The notes: generated by a model from the letters alone, not told the origin. Shown: positions 51,949-60,463, numbered from the stretch's first letter. The stretch is DNA of 64,000 bases from JAADHX01 sp964569385 (GCA_964569385.1 CAZMUM010000015.1:1-64000); one strand, 5' to 3'. Made by a program: numbers and translations.

Positions 51949-52494
51949 ATGTCAGACGAGATCGATGATTCAGCACACACCGCCGCCAACGAATTGTTCG
52001 AGCAGCACGAGTCGATCTTCGGACGAGATCTGACCCCCTATCGACACCACGTGCACCGCGTTCTCGGTTTGGTGAGCCTCCAGGTTGAGGTTGAACCACA
52101 ACTTGTCCGTCCCCTTGGCGTAGCCGCTTTCTTCCACGACGCTTCGATCTGGTTCGACCAGACCTGGGACTATCTCCCCGCTTCCGTTGAACGAGCCATC
52201 GAAGAGTTAGGCCCAGACGAACAAGAACATGCCGAGCTGGTGACAGCACTGATCGACGAACACCATCGAGTTCGCAAGGCCCGACATCCTCACCCACTGG
52301 TTGAGGCCTTCAGGCGGGCCGACATGGCCGATGTCTACTCGCCACTCGTAGGTGCTCCAGGGGTCGGCCGCTCCGAGCACCGCAAACTCGTGGATGAATA
52401 CCCGTACAAGGGGTTCCGCCGCATGCTGGCCAAAGCGTTCGGGCGTGGTCTACGCGAGAGCCCATTGCGGCCGATGCCGATGGTGAAGTTCTGA
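51949..52494 (+). CDS. HD-domain-like protein
   Basis: A 181-residue helical protein with a histidine/aspartate pattern like HD-domain hydrolases: YRHHVHRVLGL, then AAFFHDASIWFDQ, then LIDEHHRVRKARH. These could bind a metal pair and cleave phosphate esters, but the order of residues is not fully canonical. No membrane segment. ATG 51949 has GGGAG eight bases upstream; the in-frame ATG 51916 has none. Stand-alone gene, substrate unknown. Confidence 0.6.
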   Translation: MSDEIDDSAHTAANELFEQHESIFGRDLTPYRHHVHRVLGLVSLQVEVEPQLVRPLGVAAFFHDASIWFDQTWDYLPASVERAIEELGPDEQEHAELVTALIDEHHRVRKARHPHPLVEAFRRADMADVYSPLVGAPGVGRSEHRKLVDEYPYKGFRRMLAKAFGRGLRESPLRPMPMVKF

Positions 52495-52643
52495 AGTGGG
52501 ACTCTTCGCCGAATACGACCAGGACGACGCGTTCGGCCTTCCTGAGCACTCGATGTCGTAGCGACTAGTAGCACTAAAATATGCTAAATAGTTGCATCAT
52601 TTCAGGAACCCGATCGAATGTCCGGCTAGCCGGGGCGATCGCG

Positions 52644-53099
52644 TTATGTGAAACGAGGCGAGGGTGTTCCGAAACGGAGATTGTCGAGGTCGGCGTCGGG
52701 GTTGGCCACGAGAACTTCACCTTCCATCTGGTCTGGATCTCGAAAGAAGATGCTGAGCTTTCGACCAAATTCGGTGACGACACGGTCTGCCGCGCCCGCT
52801 TCGATGAGACGGTCGCGTATCTCGGCGAACGCTTCAAGGTCGGCGGCGTGAAACCCGATGTGGTCGATTCGGCCGCGACCGAACATGGGCGTCTGCTGGT
52901 CGGCTTGGGTGTTGTCTTGTATCTCAAACACGTTCAGCTCGGAGCCCTCGACGAGGTTGATGATGATCATGCGGGGGCCGCCCGGATATTCGGGACCATC
53001 GCTTTCGATGGCCGCATCGAACACGTCGACGTAGAACTGCTTGAGCTGGTCGCCGTCATTGGTGATAGTGGCGACGTGGTCGATGCCTTGTAGAAGCAT
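52644..53099 (-). CDS. VOC-family (glyoxalase/dioxygenase fold) protein
   Basis: A 151-residue vicinal-oxygen-chelate protein with two beta-alpha-beta-beta-beta modules. The first is GIDHVATITNDGDQLKQFYV; the second is GRIDHIGFHAADLEAFAEI with FFRDPDQMEGEV. Metal ligand candidates are the histidine of DHVA, the histidine of DHIGF and the glutamate of MEGEV. Could be a lyase, isomerase or dioxygenase. It lies downstream of the PhyH gene on the same strand with an 8-base gap, so the two are probably one operon. Confidence 0.8.
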   Translation of the reverse strand: MLLQGIDHVATITNDGDQLKQFYVDVFDAAIESDGPEYPGGPRMIIINLVEGSELNVFEIQDNTQADQQTPMFGRGRIDHIGFHAADLEAFAEIRDRLIEAGAADRVVTEFGRKLSIFFRDPDQMEGEVLVANPDADLDNLRFGTPSPRFT

Positions 53100-53107
53100 G
53101 AGGAGAC

Positions 53108-53905
53108 TCAGACCTTCTCACCAGACATGGCCGACCATTGAGCGGCCCCAAGTTCAGCGATTCGAGAGTCGGGCCAACGTTCGAGGTAGCTGTAGCCCGG
53201 GTGTTCGCCGCGATCGTCAAAAGGATCGTTTGATCTCGCGTTGAAACAACAAATTAGAGTCCAGCGGGCGCGTTCGCTGGTGTTGGCCTGAGACGCATGC
53301 AACAAGTTGCAGTCGAAGAAGGCCGTGTCGCCAGGATCGAGCTCGAGGTTCACAAGTTCCAACCGGTCCTTGAGGTGGTCGACCCGTTCTGGGTCTGCCC
53401 CAAGTTGGCCTCCGGCGGGAACGTGGTCGAGGCGTCCACATAGGTGGGAGCCTTTCAGAACCTGGAGGCACCCGTTGTCGATGCTGGCTTTGTCGACAGC
53501 AATCATCGCGCTCAACATGGTGGGGAACAGGCACGAATTCTTGTCGTACCAGTAGCCGTAGTCCTGATGCCACGGCCAAGCACCACCAACCCGCGGTTCT
53601 TTCAACATCAGCTTGTGATGAAAGTGATATGCCTCGTCGCCCAGGAGCAGTTCGACCGAATCGACCATTCGTTCGCTACGCACAAAGGCCGAGTAAATAT
53701 CTTCGGGTAGATCGTTTCTGAGCAGCAGCCTGCTGGACTTGCCCTCGGGATCTATAGCCGCGTAGGAGTTCTCTATGTCGAAGCCTCCTTTGGCAATTCT
53801 GTGCAGGTGGTCCATCTGCTCTTGGTCGAAGAAACCCCTGGCCACGACATAACCGTCGCGTTTGAAATCCGCCACCTGGGCAGCAGTTAGAGAATGATCA
53901 GACAT
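53108..53905 (-). CDS. phytanoyl-CoA dioxygenase (PhyH) family protein
   Basis: A 265-residue non-heme iron, 2-oxoglutarate-dependent oxygenase. The HxD pair is in WPWHQDYGYW (about residue 112), the distal histidine in CNLLHASQANTSE, and an arginine for 2-oxoglutarate follows. Start is ATG 53905 (MSDHSLTAAQ), with GAGG four bases upstream; the longer upstream frame is a shadow. Family members hydroxylate fatty-acid chains, amino acids or natural products; the substrate is unknown. Divergent from another 2OG-type oxygenase gene. Confidence 0.85.
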   Translation of the reverse strand: MSDHSLTAAQVADFKRDGYVVARGFFDQEQMDHLHRIAKGGFDIENSYAAIDPEGKSSRLLLRNDLPEDIYSAFVRSERMVDSVELLLGDEAYHFHHKLMLKEPRVGGAWPWHQDYGYWYDKNSCLFPTMLSAMIAVDKASIDNGCLQVLKGSHLCGRLDHVPAGGQLGADPERVDHLKDRLELVNLELDPGDTAFFDCNLLHASQANTSERARWTLICCFNARSNDPFDDRGEHPGYSYLERWPDSRIAELGAAQWSAMSGEKV

Positions 53906-54035
53906 GAGACCTCGGTCGATCGCAGAGACAACGGGGTCGACTATAACCGGGCCGGGACTCCTAGCCGCAGCCACGGCATCGGTCACGTCGACGCCTTTGC
54001 CTCGCGACGCATCACGCCGTTGTATTCTGAAGGTT

Positions 54036-54998
54036 GTGAGCGAGCACGTTTGCGTCCCGGTCGTCGATCTAGCCGACCCGGCCGGTCCGAATTCTGTCCG
54101 TTCTGACCTTCTTGCTGCGTACAGCAACGTCGGGTTCGCCTACCTCGTCGGCCACGGGATATCCGAGGACCTCATCGGCCGCGTCTTCGAAGCGTCTCGT
54201 CGATTCCACAACATGCCCATGGCCCAGAAGCTCGCTATCGAGTTGAACCAAATCCATCGTGGCTACATCCCTATCGGCACGTCTACCGACCGCAATTCCG
54301 ACCTCGCTCATGTCACGAAACCTAACCAGAGCGCATCGTTCATCATGATGCGCGAAGCCGGTTCACAAGACGCCGAGGTACAGCGTGGCGCGTATCTCGC
54401 CGGGCCGAATCAATGGCCAGAGCTCGATGGATTTCGTGAGGTCCTCGAGGAGTACAACAATGCGATGGTCGATCTAGCCATTCGCGTAATAGACATGTTT
54501 GCCCGGGTGCTAGGAGACGAGGGCGGCGACGTTGCCAGAGCCTTCGAGTCACCAACGACGTGGTTGCGGCTGCTCCATTACCCACCCGCCACCGGAACCG
54601 ACAAAGAGCTGTACGGATCGGCTCCACACGTCGACTTTGGCGCCATCACCATCCTCGCTCAAGACGACGTGGGTGGGCTCCAGGTTCAGACCGTCGAAGG
54701 CGAATGGATCGATGTACCCCACCGTGATGGCGCGTTCGTGATGAACACCGGCGAGATGCTGCGCCGCTGGAGCAACGGACGCCTTCTTGCCACACCTCAT
54801 CGAGTGATCAACCGATCGGGTCGCGAAAGATACTCGTGCCCGTTCTTCTTCGATCCAAACGTCGACACGGTGGTCAAGCCATTACCAAGTTGCACCGACG
54901 ATTCCACACCAACCACGATTGAGCCAGTCGAGTACGGAACATGGCTGCGTAACGAACTACAAGCCGGCTACGAGCACCACTCAACGTCGAACACGTAG
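54036..54998 (+). CDS. isopenicillin N synthase-like 2OG-Fe(II) dioxygenase
   Basis: A 320-residue non-heme iron oxygenase of the isopenicillin N synthase group. N-terminal DIOX_N domain: VPVVDLADPAGPNSVR with VGFAYLVGHGIS. The iron site is HxD in APHVDFGAITIL and the distal histidine in LLATPHRVINRSGRERYS, whose RxS binds 2-oxoglutarate. Start is best placed at GTG 54036 (VSEHVCVPVV), though no ideal ribosome-binding site is seen. It is divergent from the PhyH gene, and both could act on one degradation pathway. Confidence 0.8.
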   Translation: MSEHVCVPVVDLADPAGPNSVRSDLLAAYSNVGFAYLVGHGISEDLIGRVFEASRRFHNMPMAQKLAIELNQIHRGYIPIGTSTDRNSDLAHVTKPNQSASFIMMREAGSQDAEVQRGAYLAGPNQWPELDGFREVLEEYNNAMVDLAIRVIDMFARVLGDEGGDVARAFESPTTWLRLLHYPPATGTDKELYGSAPHVDFGAITILAQDDVGGLQVQTVEGEWIDVPHRDGAFVMNTGEMLRRWSNGRLLATPHRVINRSGRERYSCPFFFDPNVDTVVKPLPSCTDDSTPTTIEPVEYGTWLRNELQAGYEHHSTSNT

Positions 54999-55008
54999 AC
55001 CGACAGCA

Positions 55009-55845
55009 TCAGCGGCACCGATTCACCAAGGTTCCGACGCCTTCGATGGCGGTAGTGATGACATCGCCTGGCCGAAGAAACTTGCCTTGTGTCGCTCCAA
55101 CCCCATCGGGAGTGCCCGTGAAGATGATGTCGCCAGCAGCGAGGGTTGTGATCGCAGATAGGTACTCGACAATGGCCCCAACGTCGAAGATCAGATCCGA
55201 GGTATTTCCGTCTTGTCGGCGCTCACCGTTGATATCGCAGGTGACCGGCAGGCCATCCGGGTTGTCGAGCAAGTCGGGCGACACCACAACCGGCCCAATG
55301 GGACCATAGGTATCGCGTGATTTCCCTAGGTCGAAGTGCGGAGGCTTCGCCGCAAACTGGAGCACCCGGTCCGAGATGTCTTGGCCAACTGTTACGCCAA
55401 GTATGTGATCCCACACCGCGTCGGCAGCGATATCGCGGCCGCCAGAGCCAATCACCACGACGAGTTCCGCTTCGTAGTCGGCCGACTCGCTCCTCAGTTC
55501 GACGTCGTCGGTGGGCCCAACAATGCAGCTCGGGAACTTGGTGAAGACCAGCGGTACCTCGGGCAGATCCATGCCGGATTCTTCGACGTGGGAGCGGTAG
55601 TTGAGCCCTATGCCGTAGCAGTTTCGGGGCACAGGAACTGGCGCACCGAAACGAACGTCGGCTGTCGATCCTGTCGGAGCCTTGGCCGACAAGCCCGCGG
55701 CAAGTTCATGCAGCCGATCCTTGGCCGTCAAGGCAGCCATCGGATCGGGCGACATGGTGCCCCCAGAGATCGACTCGATGTCGTAGTAATCGAGCCCGTC
55801 CACGAGGGCAGCGCGGCCATCGATATTTGCCAGTTTGAATCCCAT
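55009..55845 (-). CDS. fumarylacetoacetate hydrolase-family protein
   Basis: A 278-residue FAH-fold hydrolase. Typical parts: CYGIGLNYRSHVEESG, metal-binding DYEAELVVVIG, GVTVGQDISDR, and the C-terminal IIFTGTPDGVGA. The fold covers acylpyruvate hydrolases, 2-hydroxyhepta-2,4-diene-dioate isomerases and oxaloacetate decarboxylases, all using Mg2+ to cut or shift C-C bonds of dioxo acids. The FAH start has GAGGA four bases upstream. Located between two oxygenase genes and a PhzF-type gene, it would suit the last step of an aromatic or diacid pathway. Confidence 0.85.
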   Translation of the reverse strand: MGFKLANIDGRAALVDGLDYYDIESISGGTMSPDPMAALTAKDRLHELAAGLSAKAPTGSTADVRFGAPVPVPRNCYGIGLNYRSHVEESGMDLPEVPLVFTKFPSCIVGPTDDVELRSESADYEAELVVVIGSGGRDIAADAVWDHILGVTVGQDISDRVLQFAAKPPHFDLGKSRDTYGPIGPVVVSPDLLDNPDGLPVTCDINGERRQDGNTSDLIFDVGAIVEYLSAITTLAAGDIIFTGTPDGVGATQGKFLRPGDVITTAIEGVGTLVNRCR

Positions 55846-55936
55846 TGGTTCCTCAGTGCTGGTTGATTACGTTCGCCGTCGGGCTGACTGGAAGGACCCA
55901 AGAACATGACGATGATAGCGCCAGCGTGTCTGGCGA

Positions 55937-56800
55937 TCAGAGCATCGGCGGCGACTCGACGAGGTCGATGGCAATTGCAGTACCGGAGACCTCGATTCCG
56001 CCGTTACGCGGAACAGTAACCATGAGAAGACTTGGTCGTCCCATATCGTCGCCCTGATGAATGACGAATTCGGCTGGAGTGCTGATCGCTCCGATTGACC
56101 GAAGGTGCCCGGCCAGCGCGGCGGCTGCGGCGCCCGTGGCTGGGTCTTCCACGACCCCACCTACTGGGAACAAATTCCGGGAGTGGATGACGCCCGGGGA
56201 CTCCCGCCAGAACAGATCGACAGTTGTGAGGTCGTTGGCGAGCATCAGACCCCGAAGCTCGTCGAACGAGTAGTCGACGACAGCAAGGCGCTCTCGCGAA
56301 ACTACCGGCAGCAGCAGGTGTCTGGCGCCTGCCGCCGCAATCGCTGGTGCCATTTCTGGTTCGATATCTTCCCTTGACCAGGTCAACGTGTCGAGAACGC
56401 TGTCCACTAGCGTGGCCGATGCATCTTCGGTTGTGGGTTCGACCGAGGTCAGCGTCGCAAACGCAAGGCCCTCCCGATCCTCTACTTCGATTGGGACCAC
56501 GCCCGCAGCCGTATGGAGGATGTATCGGCCAGTGCCAACATCGGCCTTTAGCCGTGCTCCAAGCGCAATTGTGGCGTGTCCGCAGAAGGCGATTTCACGC
56601 TCGGGACTGAAATAGCGGACGCCGAACTCGTCGCCACCAACACTGGCCGCGAAGACCGTTTCGGAGTAGCCGACATCGACAGCCATGGCCTGCATCGCAT
56701 CATCGGTCGGTATCGAGCCGCCGATCCAGACCCCGGCGGGGTTGCCTCCGTCCGGGTCATCGGAGAAAGCGGTGAATCGTTGCAAGGAGCTAGTAGTCAT
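55937..56800 (-). CDS. PhzF-family isomerase
   Basis: A 287-residue PhzF/YddE-fold protein. Characteristic parts are FSDDPDGGNPAGVW, DVGYSETVFA (catalytic glutamate region), EREIAFCGHATIALGA with CGHA, and VVEDPATGAAAAALAGHL. The fold includes the phenazine isomerase PhzF and diaminopimelate-epimerase-like enzymes. With no phenazine genes nearby it is probably one of the many of unknown substrate. It is divergent from a LysR gene, which is likely its regulator. Confidence 0.8.
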   Translation of the reverse strand: MTTSSLQRFTAFSDDPDGGNPAGVWIGGSIPTDDAMQAMAVDVGYSETVFAASVGGDEFGVRYFSPEREIAFCGHATIALGARLKADVGTGRYILHTAAGVVPIEVEDREGLAFATLTSVEPTTEDASATLVDSVLDTLTWSREDIEPEMAPAIAAAGARHLLLPVVSRERLAVVDYSFDELRGLMLANDLTTVDLFWRESPGVIHSRNLFPVGGVVEDPATGAAAAALAGHLRSIGAISTPAEFVIHQGDDMGRPSLLMVTVPRNGGIEVSGTAIAIDLVESPPML

Positions 56801-56817
56801 CCTCTGAATGTAGGAAC

Positions 56818-56835
56818 TTGGCTAACATAAGCCAA
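56818..56835. promoter_or_regulatory. LysR-type operator candidate
   Basis: TTGGCT and AGCCAA form a perfect inverted repeat around six bases in the 71-base region between the divergent PhzF and LysR genes. Its position and the T-Nx-A symmetry fit a LysR-family binding site controlling both genes. Confidence 0.55.
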
Positions 56836-56871
56836 CCAACTTCTAATGATCCATGAGCCTAAGCTTTACTA

Positions 56872-57786
56872 ATGGACTTCACTCTGGCAGGTATCCAGGC
56901 ATTCGTAGAAGTGGCAGAACGAGAGTCGATTCGCGAGGCCGCAGAATCACTCGGCTATACACCTTCGGCGATCTCGCAACGACTATCAGGGCTCGAGAAC
57001 CGGCTGGGTGTGGAGCTGTTCGAACGGCTCGGGAACAGCATCAAGGTCAACGCAACGGGCCAACAGCTCCACCAACAGGCTCTTAAGCTTCAAGCTGCTG
57101 TTGAAGCATTCAGCATCAATGCCGCAAACGTTCTCGGACAGCGGCGCGCCATCGCCCTCGGGGGATTCCCCAGCGGTTTGAGTATTGCTGTGGCGCCAGT
57201 CCTTGGCCAACTCCAGGAGCTCGGAGTCGACGTGAAACTGATCACCGTCGAAGACGCTCAAGGGCAACAGGACCTCAGACTCGGGTCGCTCGATCTGCTT
57301 CTGTTGCAGCAATACGTTGTCAGGGCGCCAAGACAGCCCGATTTCACCTATCACGAGGTATTCACCGAACCACTCGCACTCGTATCGTCGGCAGAGATCC
57401 ACAATCTCGACGAAGCCGCAACCGAACGCTGGATAATCTCAAACCCAAAGACCGTGTGCGGACACGGAGTGCGCGACATATGTCGCCGTGCCGGCTTCGC
57501 TCCCGACATCGTCGCAGATATCGAAGACTTTGGTCTTCAACTCGACATTGTCGCTTCGGGCCTTGGCGTAGCCATCCTTCCTCGCTCAGCCATCGCGGCA
57601 CACCACTCACTCGGCCTTTGGGTCAAAGAACTCCCTGGAACGAGTAGAACGATCCTGGCTGCCACTCGAACTTCGTCAGAAGGCGACCAGACCATCGCCA
57701 AGTGCCTCACCACGATCAGCTCACACCGCCCGCCGAATCCATCAGCCCAGCAAAACCAGCCCCTCAACGATCAGGTTGGGCCTTAG
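56872..57786 (+). CDS. LysR-family transcriptional regulator
   Basis: A 304-residue LysR-type regulator. The winged helix-turn-helix is at residues about 4-62 (IQAFVEVAERESIREAAESL, then SAISQRLSGLENRLGVELFERLG). The effector-binding domain follows from about residue 90. A region GLQLDIVASGLGVAILPRSA is typical of the second half. It is divergent from the PhzF-type gene with an inverted repeat between them, so probably controls it. Its end overlaps the convergent DUF6326 gene by 23 bases. Confidence 0.9.
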   Translation: MDFTLAGIQAFVEVAERESIREAAESLGYTPSAISQRLSGLENRLGVELFERLGNSIKVNATGQQLHQQALKLQAAVEAFSINAANVLGQRRAIALGGFPSGLSIAVAPVLGQLQELGVDVKLITVEDAQGQQDLRLGSLDLLLLQQYVVRAPRQPDFTYHEVFTEPLALVSSAEIHNLDEAATERWIISNPKTVCGHGVRDICRRAGFAPDIVADIEDFGLQLDIVASGLGVAILPRSAIAAHHSLGLWVKELPGTSRTILAATRTSSEGDQTIAKCLTTISSHRPPNPSAQQNQPLNDQVGP

Positions 57787-58192
57787 GCCATGTCCACGCG
57801 TAGTAGCCAATTAGTGCCAACAAGACGACCTCGATCACGCTGCCGAAGATGAAGTAGTTCCATTCGCCTATCGCACTGCCGAGAATCGTGACCCCGTAGA
57901 AGCCGCTCAGAACGATGCTCAAAATTCGATTGAGACCCGGGCGAAGCACCAGCGTTGCGAACACCATCAGGCTCGGGATGGCGACGTAAAGGGTCACGAT
58001 GAATAGGAATCCTTGATCTATATCGAACCCCGCGATCTTGCCGGCCTCGATATCGGCACGAAAATCTGGTCGATAGAGCGAGAACAGGTCGACGTAGGCA
58101 AAGACGAAAAGCGTCGAGGCCCACAGAGCCGACAGTTTCAGTCGAATGCCAACTGGGTGATCCACATAGGAAGGGTCAGAAAGAGGGTTCAT
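57764..58192 (-). CDS. DUF6326-like small membrane protein
   Basis: A 142-residue protein with four hydrophobic segments (about residues 22-42, 60-80, 88-108 and 115-135). I match it from memory to DUF6326: KLSALWASTLFVFAYVDLFSLY and AIPSLMVFATLVLRPGLNRI are typical. Function unknown. It is divergent from the TetR gene with two operator-like inverted repeats in between, so it is the likely target of that repressor. Confidence 0.65.
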   Translation of the reverse strand: MNPLSDPSYVDHPVGIRLKLSALWASTLFVFAYVDLFSLYRPDFRADIEAGKIAGFDIDQGFLFIVTLYVAIPSLMVFATLVLRPGLNRILSIVLSGFYGVTILGSAIGEWNYFIFGSVIEVVLLALIGYYAWTWPKAQPDR

Positions 58193-58209
58193 CTAGGTGC
58201 TTTCATTAG

Positions 58210-58224
58210 GCTACGCATCGTAGC
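58210..58224. promoter_or_regulatory. operator-like palindrome, site A
   Basis: GCTACG-CAT-CGTAGC is a perfect inverted repeat between the divergent DUF6326-like and TetR genes. The same GTAGC/GCTAC half-sites recur in site B. Confidence 0.55.
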
Positions 58225-58260
58225 GTAATTACCCCTCAGGCCTCCGTCAAGTTACTTCTG

Positions 58261-58278
58261 GTAGCTTTTTGTCGCTAC
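58261..58278. promoter_or_regulatory. operator-like inverted repeat, site B
   Basis: GTAGC and GCTAC are set eight bases apart directly upstream of the TetR start and overlap a -10-like TACAAT. A repressor bound here would block the TetR gene, and one bound at site A would block the divergent gene. Confidence 0.5.
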
Positions 58279-58291
58279 AATGCGTCTTGAT

Positions 58292-58852
58292 ATGGCCCGA
58301 CCGAGAAGTGCGTCCGCTCGAGTCAAGATGCTCGACTCGACCAAAGAGATCATCATCGAACATGGCGTTGACGCCTGCACCATCGAAGAAGTAGCCAGTC
58401 GGTCGGGTGTGGCCAAGACCACGATCTATCGCCACTACGGGGGGCTCGCCGAGTTGATTTTTGCGGCCGTGGCCCAAGGTGTCGAAGCGTCGCCCCCATA
58501 CGACACCGGCTCGCTGCGAGACGACCTGATCGAGATTCAGCGTCGTTATGTCGACCAGGCCCGCTCCCCTTTGGTTCGGGAACTGTTCGTGTGGATGATG
58601 GCCCGCGGGATCGCGGACCCGGACCACGCCGAGCTCTTCCGTCAATTGCGAGTGCAACCGCGAGGACCAACAGTGATCGCGTTGCAGCGAGCGATCTCTA
58701 GGGGCGAACTTCGCCCAACCGTCAACATCGAGATGGCCATGCACATCATCCAGGGCCCCTTCGTATCGAAACGAATCGTCGACAACACCGACATCACTTC
58801 AGACGAGCTTGCGACCATGGTCGATATGGCGATTCGGGCCATCACAAATTGA
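58292..58852 (+). CDS. TetR/AcrR-family transcriptional regulator
   Basis: A 186-residue TetR-family repressor. The helix-turn-helix is at about residues 26-50 (CTIEEVASRSGVAKTTIYRHYGG). The C-terminal ligand domain contains LFVWMMARGIADPDHAELFRQ. ATG 58292 (MARPRSASARVK) is preferred; the upstream ATG 58280 overlaps the -10-like element, so a nearly leaderless message is likely. Two matching inverted repeats upstream suggest control of itself and of the divergent DUF6326-like gene. Confidence 0.85.
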   Translation: MARPRSASARVKMLDSTKEIIIEHGVDACTIEEVASRSGVAKTTIYRHYGGLAELIFAAVAQGVEASPPYDTGSLRDDLIEIQRRYVDQARSPLVRELFVWMMARGIADPDHAELFRQLRVQPRGPTVIALQRAISRGELRPTVNIEMAMHIIQGPFVSKRIVDNTDITSDELATMVDMAIRAITN

Positions 58853-58949
58853 GCCTGACCCGAGCGCTTCTGCTTGGTCAAGATCTCCCAGGTTCTGAAT
58901 TCTCTAGCTTCGCCAGGCCCGAAGCTTCACCACCCCGGGCCCCTCGTCG

Positions 58950-59645
58950 CTAGCCATCGCAGTCGAGCCACAACACCTGGCCTCCGCAGCTGGCGCCGTA
59001 GTACTCATACACGCTCCCGACCGGCGAGTCGAAGTAGAGATCGCTGCACGCCTGGCCGTCGCCAGAAGCACATTCGTCCCACAGCAGCATCAGTGTCGGG
59101 TCGCCGTCGGGAGCCGCCGTCGCCAAATCGAACGACCCGTTTTCGGCGCCGAGTAGGCCCTGACAATCAGATGCTCCGCGGTTGCCGCAGGTTAGGCCGA
59201 AGTCCCCGTAGTCCGAACCTGACGGAGCCGCAAGAAACAAGAAGTCGCAAGCGTCGGGGTCGCCGGCCGCGCAACCGTCCCTCAGAGCGTCGAACTCCGG
59301 AGAACCGCCGGACGGCAGGTCTGCCAAAGGCGTACCCTCAGCGGCCGACTCCGATGCCTCGGATGGCGAAGTCTCGTCAGTCTGGGCCGCCGCCCACACC
59401 TGGGCCGACGCAACGGCGATCGCACGAACACCTGTGACCTCCATGGGCCACGACACTTCGAGTATCTGGTCGCCAGCCAAGACTGTGAGCGACGAAATTC
59501 CAGGCGCCCATTCCTCACGAACCACCGCAGCGTCAGGATCGGTAAGACCAACATCGACCAGCTCGACCCTCGCCGGCACAGGAAGGTGGTCTATGGACCG
59601 CACAGCTCTACTTCCGAGCCGACACGCCACTGCCGCTAACCACAC
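58950..59645 (-). CDS. hypothetical protein with cysteine-rich tandem repeat
   Basis: Up to 231 residues. The C-terminal 100 residues hold two related units: LRDGCAAGDPDACDFLF with GDFGLTCGNRG, and LWDECASGDGQACSDLY with YEYYGASCGGQ. Each has a GD-x-x-AC-D/S-x-L/F-x-F/Y core and a later cysteine, likely disulfide-bonded, so export is probable. I recall such repeats in actinobacterial secreted or membrane-linked proteins of unknown role. The N-terminal part is unclear and no signal peptide is obvious, so the annotated start may be wrong or the 5' end decayed. Confidence 0.5.
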   Translation of the reverse strand: MWLAAVACRLGSRAVRSIDHLPVPARVELVDVGLTDPDAAVVREEWAPGISSLTVLAGDQILEVSWPMEVTGVRAIAVASAQVWAAAQTDETSPSEASESAAEGTPLADLPSGGSPEFDALRDGCAAGDPDACDFLFLAAPSGSDYGDFGLTCGNRGASDCQGLLGAENGSFDLATAAPDGDPTLMLLWDECASGDGQACSDLYFDSPVGSVYEYYGASCGGQVLWLDCDG

Positions 59646-60025
59646 CCTTCGGTGATGGCGGGCTTACGCTGCTCGGCGCCGGCGCCTACGATGACTACGA
59701 CTTCTCCGACGTAATTGCAGGAGAGACGCCACAGCCGGGATATTGGCAGCGAGTCGATGCAACCTTCCCGGGATCAGTTGTTCCGGTGCCTGCCATCGTC
59801 GCTGTTCTGGACGCGATTCCCACTCACGAATCGATGAGTCTCACCGGCGTAGACTTCTCGACCCGGCTGCGAGAGGAAGGTTCGGCATTTGCGGAGCTCG
59901 GTAGCCGCGCACTCTTGATGCGGACCGAGTTCGAGGCTCCAGTCGAGGCATTTTCCGATGTGATGGCGATGTATGTGGCTGCACCGTTCGACCCCGAGGG
60001 GTTTGCTCGGTCGGTTGGGAGCTAA
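59591..60025 (+). pseudogene. fragment of a hypothetical protein
   Basis: The plus frame from about 59591 to the TAA at 60023-60025 has GC-rich third positions and protein-like text (FGDGGLTLLGAGAYDDYDFS, DAIPTHESMSLTGVDFST). It has no credible start and overlaps the minus-strand gene by about 55 bases. It looks like the C-terminal part of a larger lost protein. No family recognised. Confidence 0.35.
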
Positions 60026-60222
60026 CGCCATCGCGGCAAGCCTAATGGATCGTGCGTTTCGTGAGAACCTGACTGAGCCGGGCCAGAGCGGTGACGTGTC
60101 ATTGATCGACTCGACTTCTATTGGGACCACACCCGCAGCCAGATGGGGCGCGAACTGCGTCGAAGTCCATCTCGGGGTTCAGCTGAGTCGATCACCCGGA
60201 ACTGGGTCGTAGTTGAGGCAAC

Positions 60223-60417
60223 TCAACCCGCCGTGACCGCGGGGCGCGCGTTTGGGCACATGCCTCTTATGAGTTCGTGAGGGCGGGGTAAGAACTCTTG
60301 GGCAAGCACATGAGGGGAGCGGATCCGGTCGGCACGAAAGAGACGAAGCTCATCAACCCCGGTGTCCCAGGCGATCACGTACCAGATCGGTGCTCGCACC
60401 AGCAGACCGTGAGACTC
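60223..60417 (-). pseudogene. WYL-domain transcriptional regulator, 3' remnant at array end
   Basis: On the minus strand the frame reads SHGLLVRAPIWYVIAWDTG, then ELRLFRADRIRSP and PRPHELIRGMCPNARPAVTAG with a stop at 60223-60225. This fits the C-terminal part of a WYL-domain (DeoR/YafY-like) regulator, where the LLVR-x-x-x-WYV-x-AWD-x-G strand precedes LFR-x-DRI. The frame begins inside the degenerate terminal CRISPR repeat, so the rest of the gene was removed when the array came to lie here. WYL regulators are frequent companions of CRISPR-Cas loci. Confidence 0.65.
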
Positions 60418-60438
60418 AGACCCGAAGGGCTGAGGAAG
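60403..60438 (-). repeat. degenerate leader-distal repeat
   Basis: The 3' two-thirds (plus strand) match the repeat, the first 8 bases do not. It lies at the old end of the array and shares bases with the WYL gene remnant. Spacer to the next repeat is 39 bases. Confidence 0.75.
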
Positions 60439-60443
60439 TTCGG

Positions 60444-60463
60444 ATCTCTAGTCGACTAGAGAT
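60444..60463. repeat. perfect 20-base palindrome inside the oldest spacer
   Basis: ATCTCTAGTCGACTAGAGAT is its own reverse complement. It lies between the degenerate repeat and the first full repeat. Such a palindrome is unusual for a spacer and may be an operator captured from phage or plasmid DNA. Confidence 0.6.
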
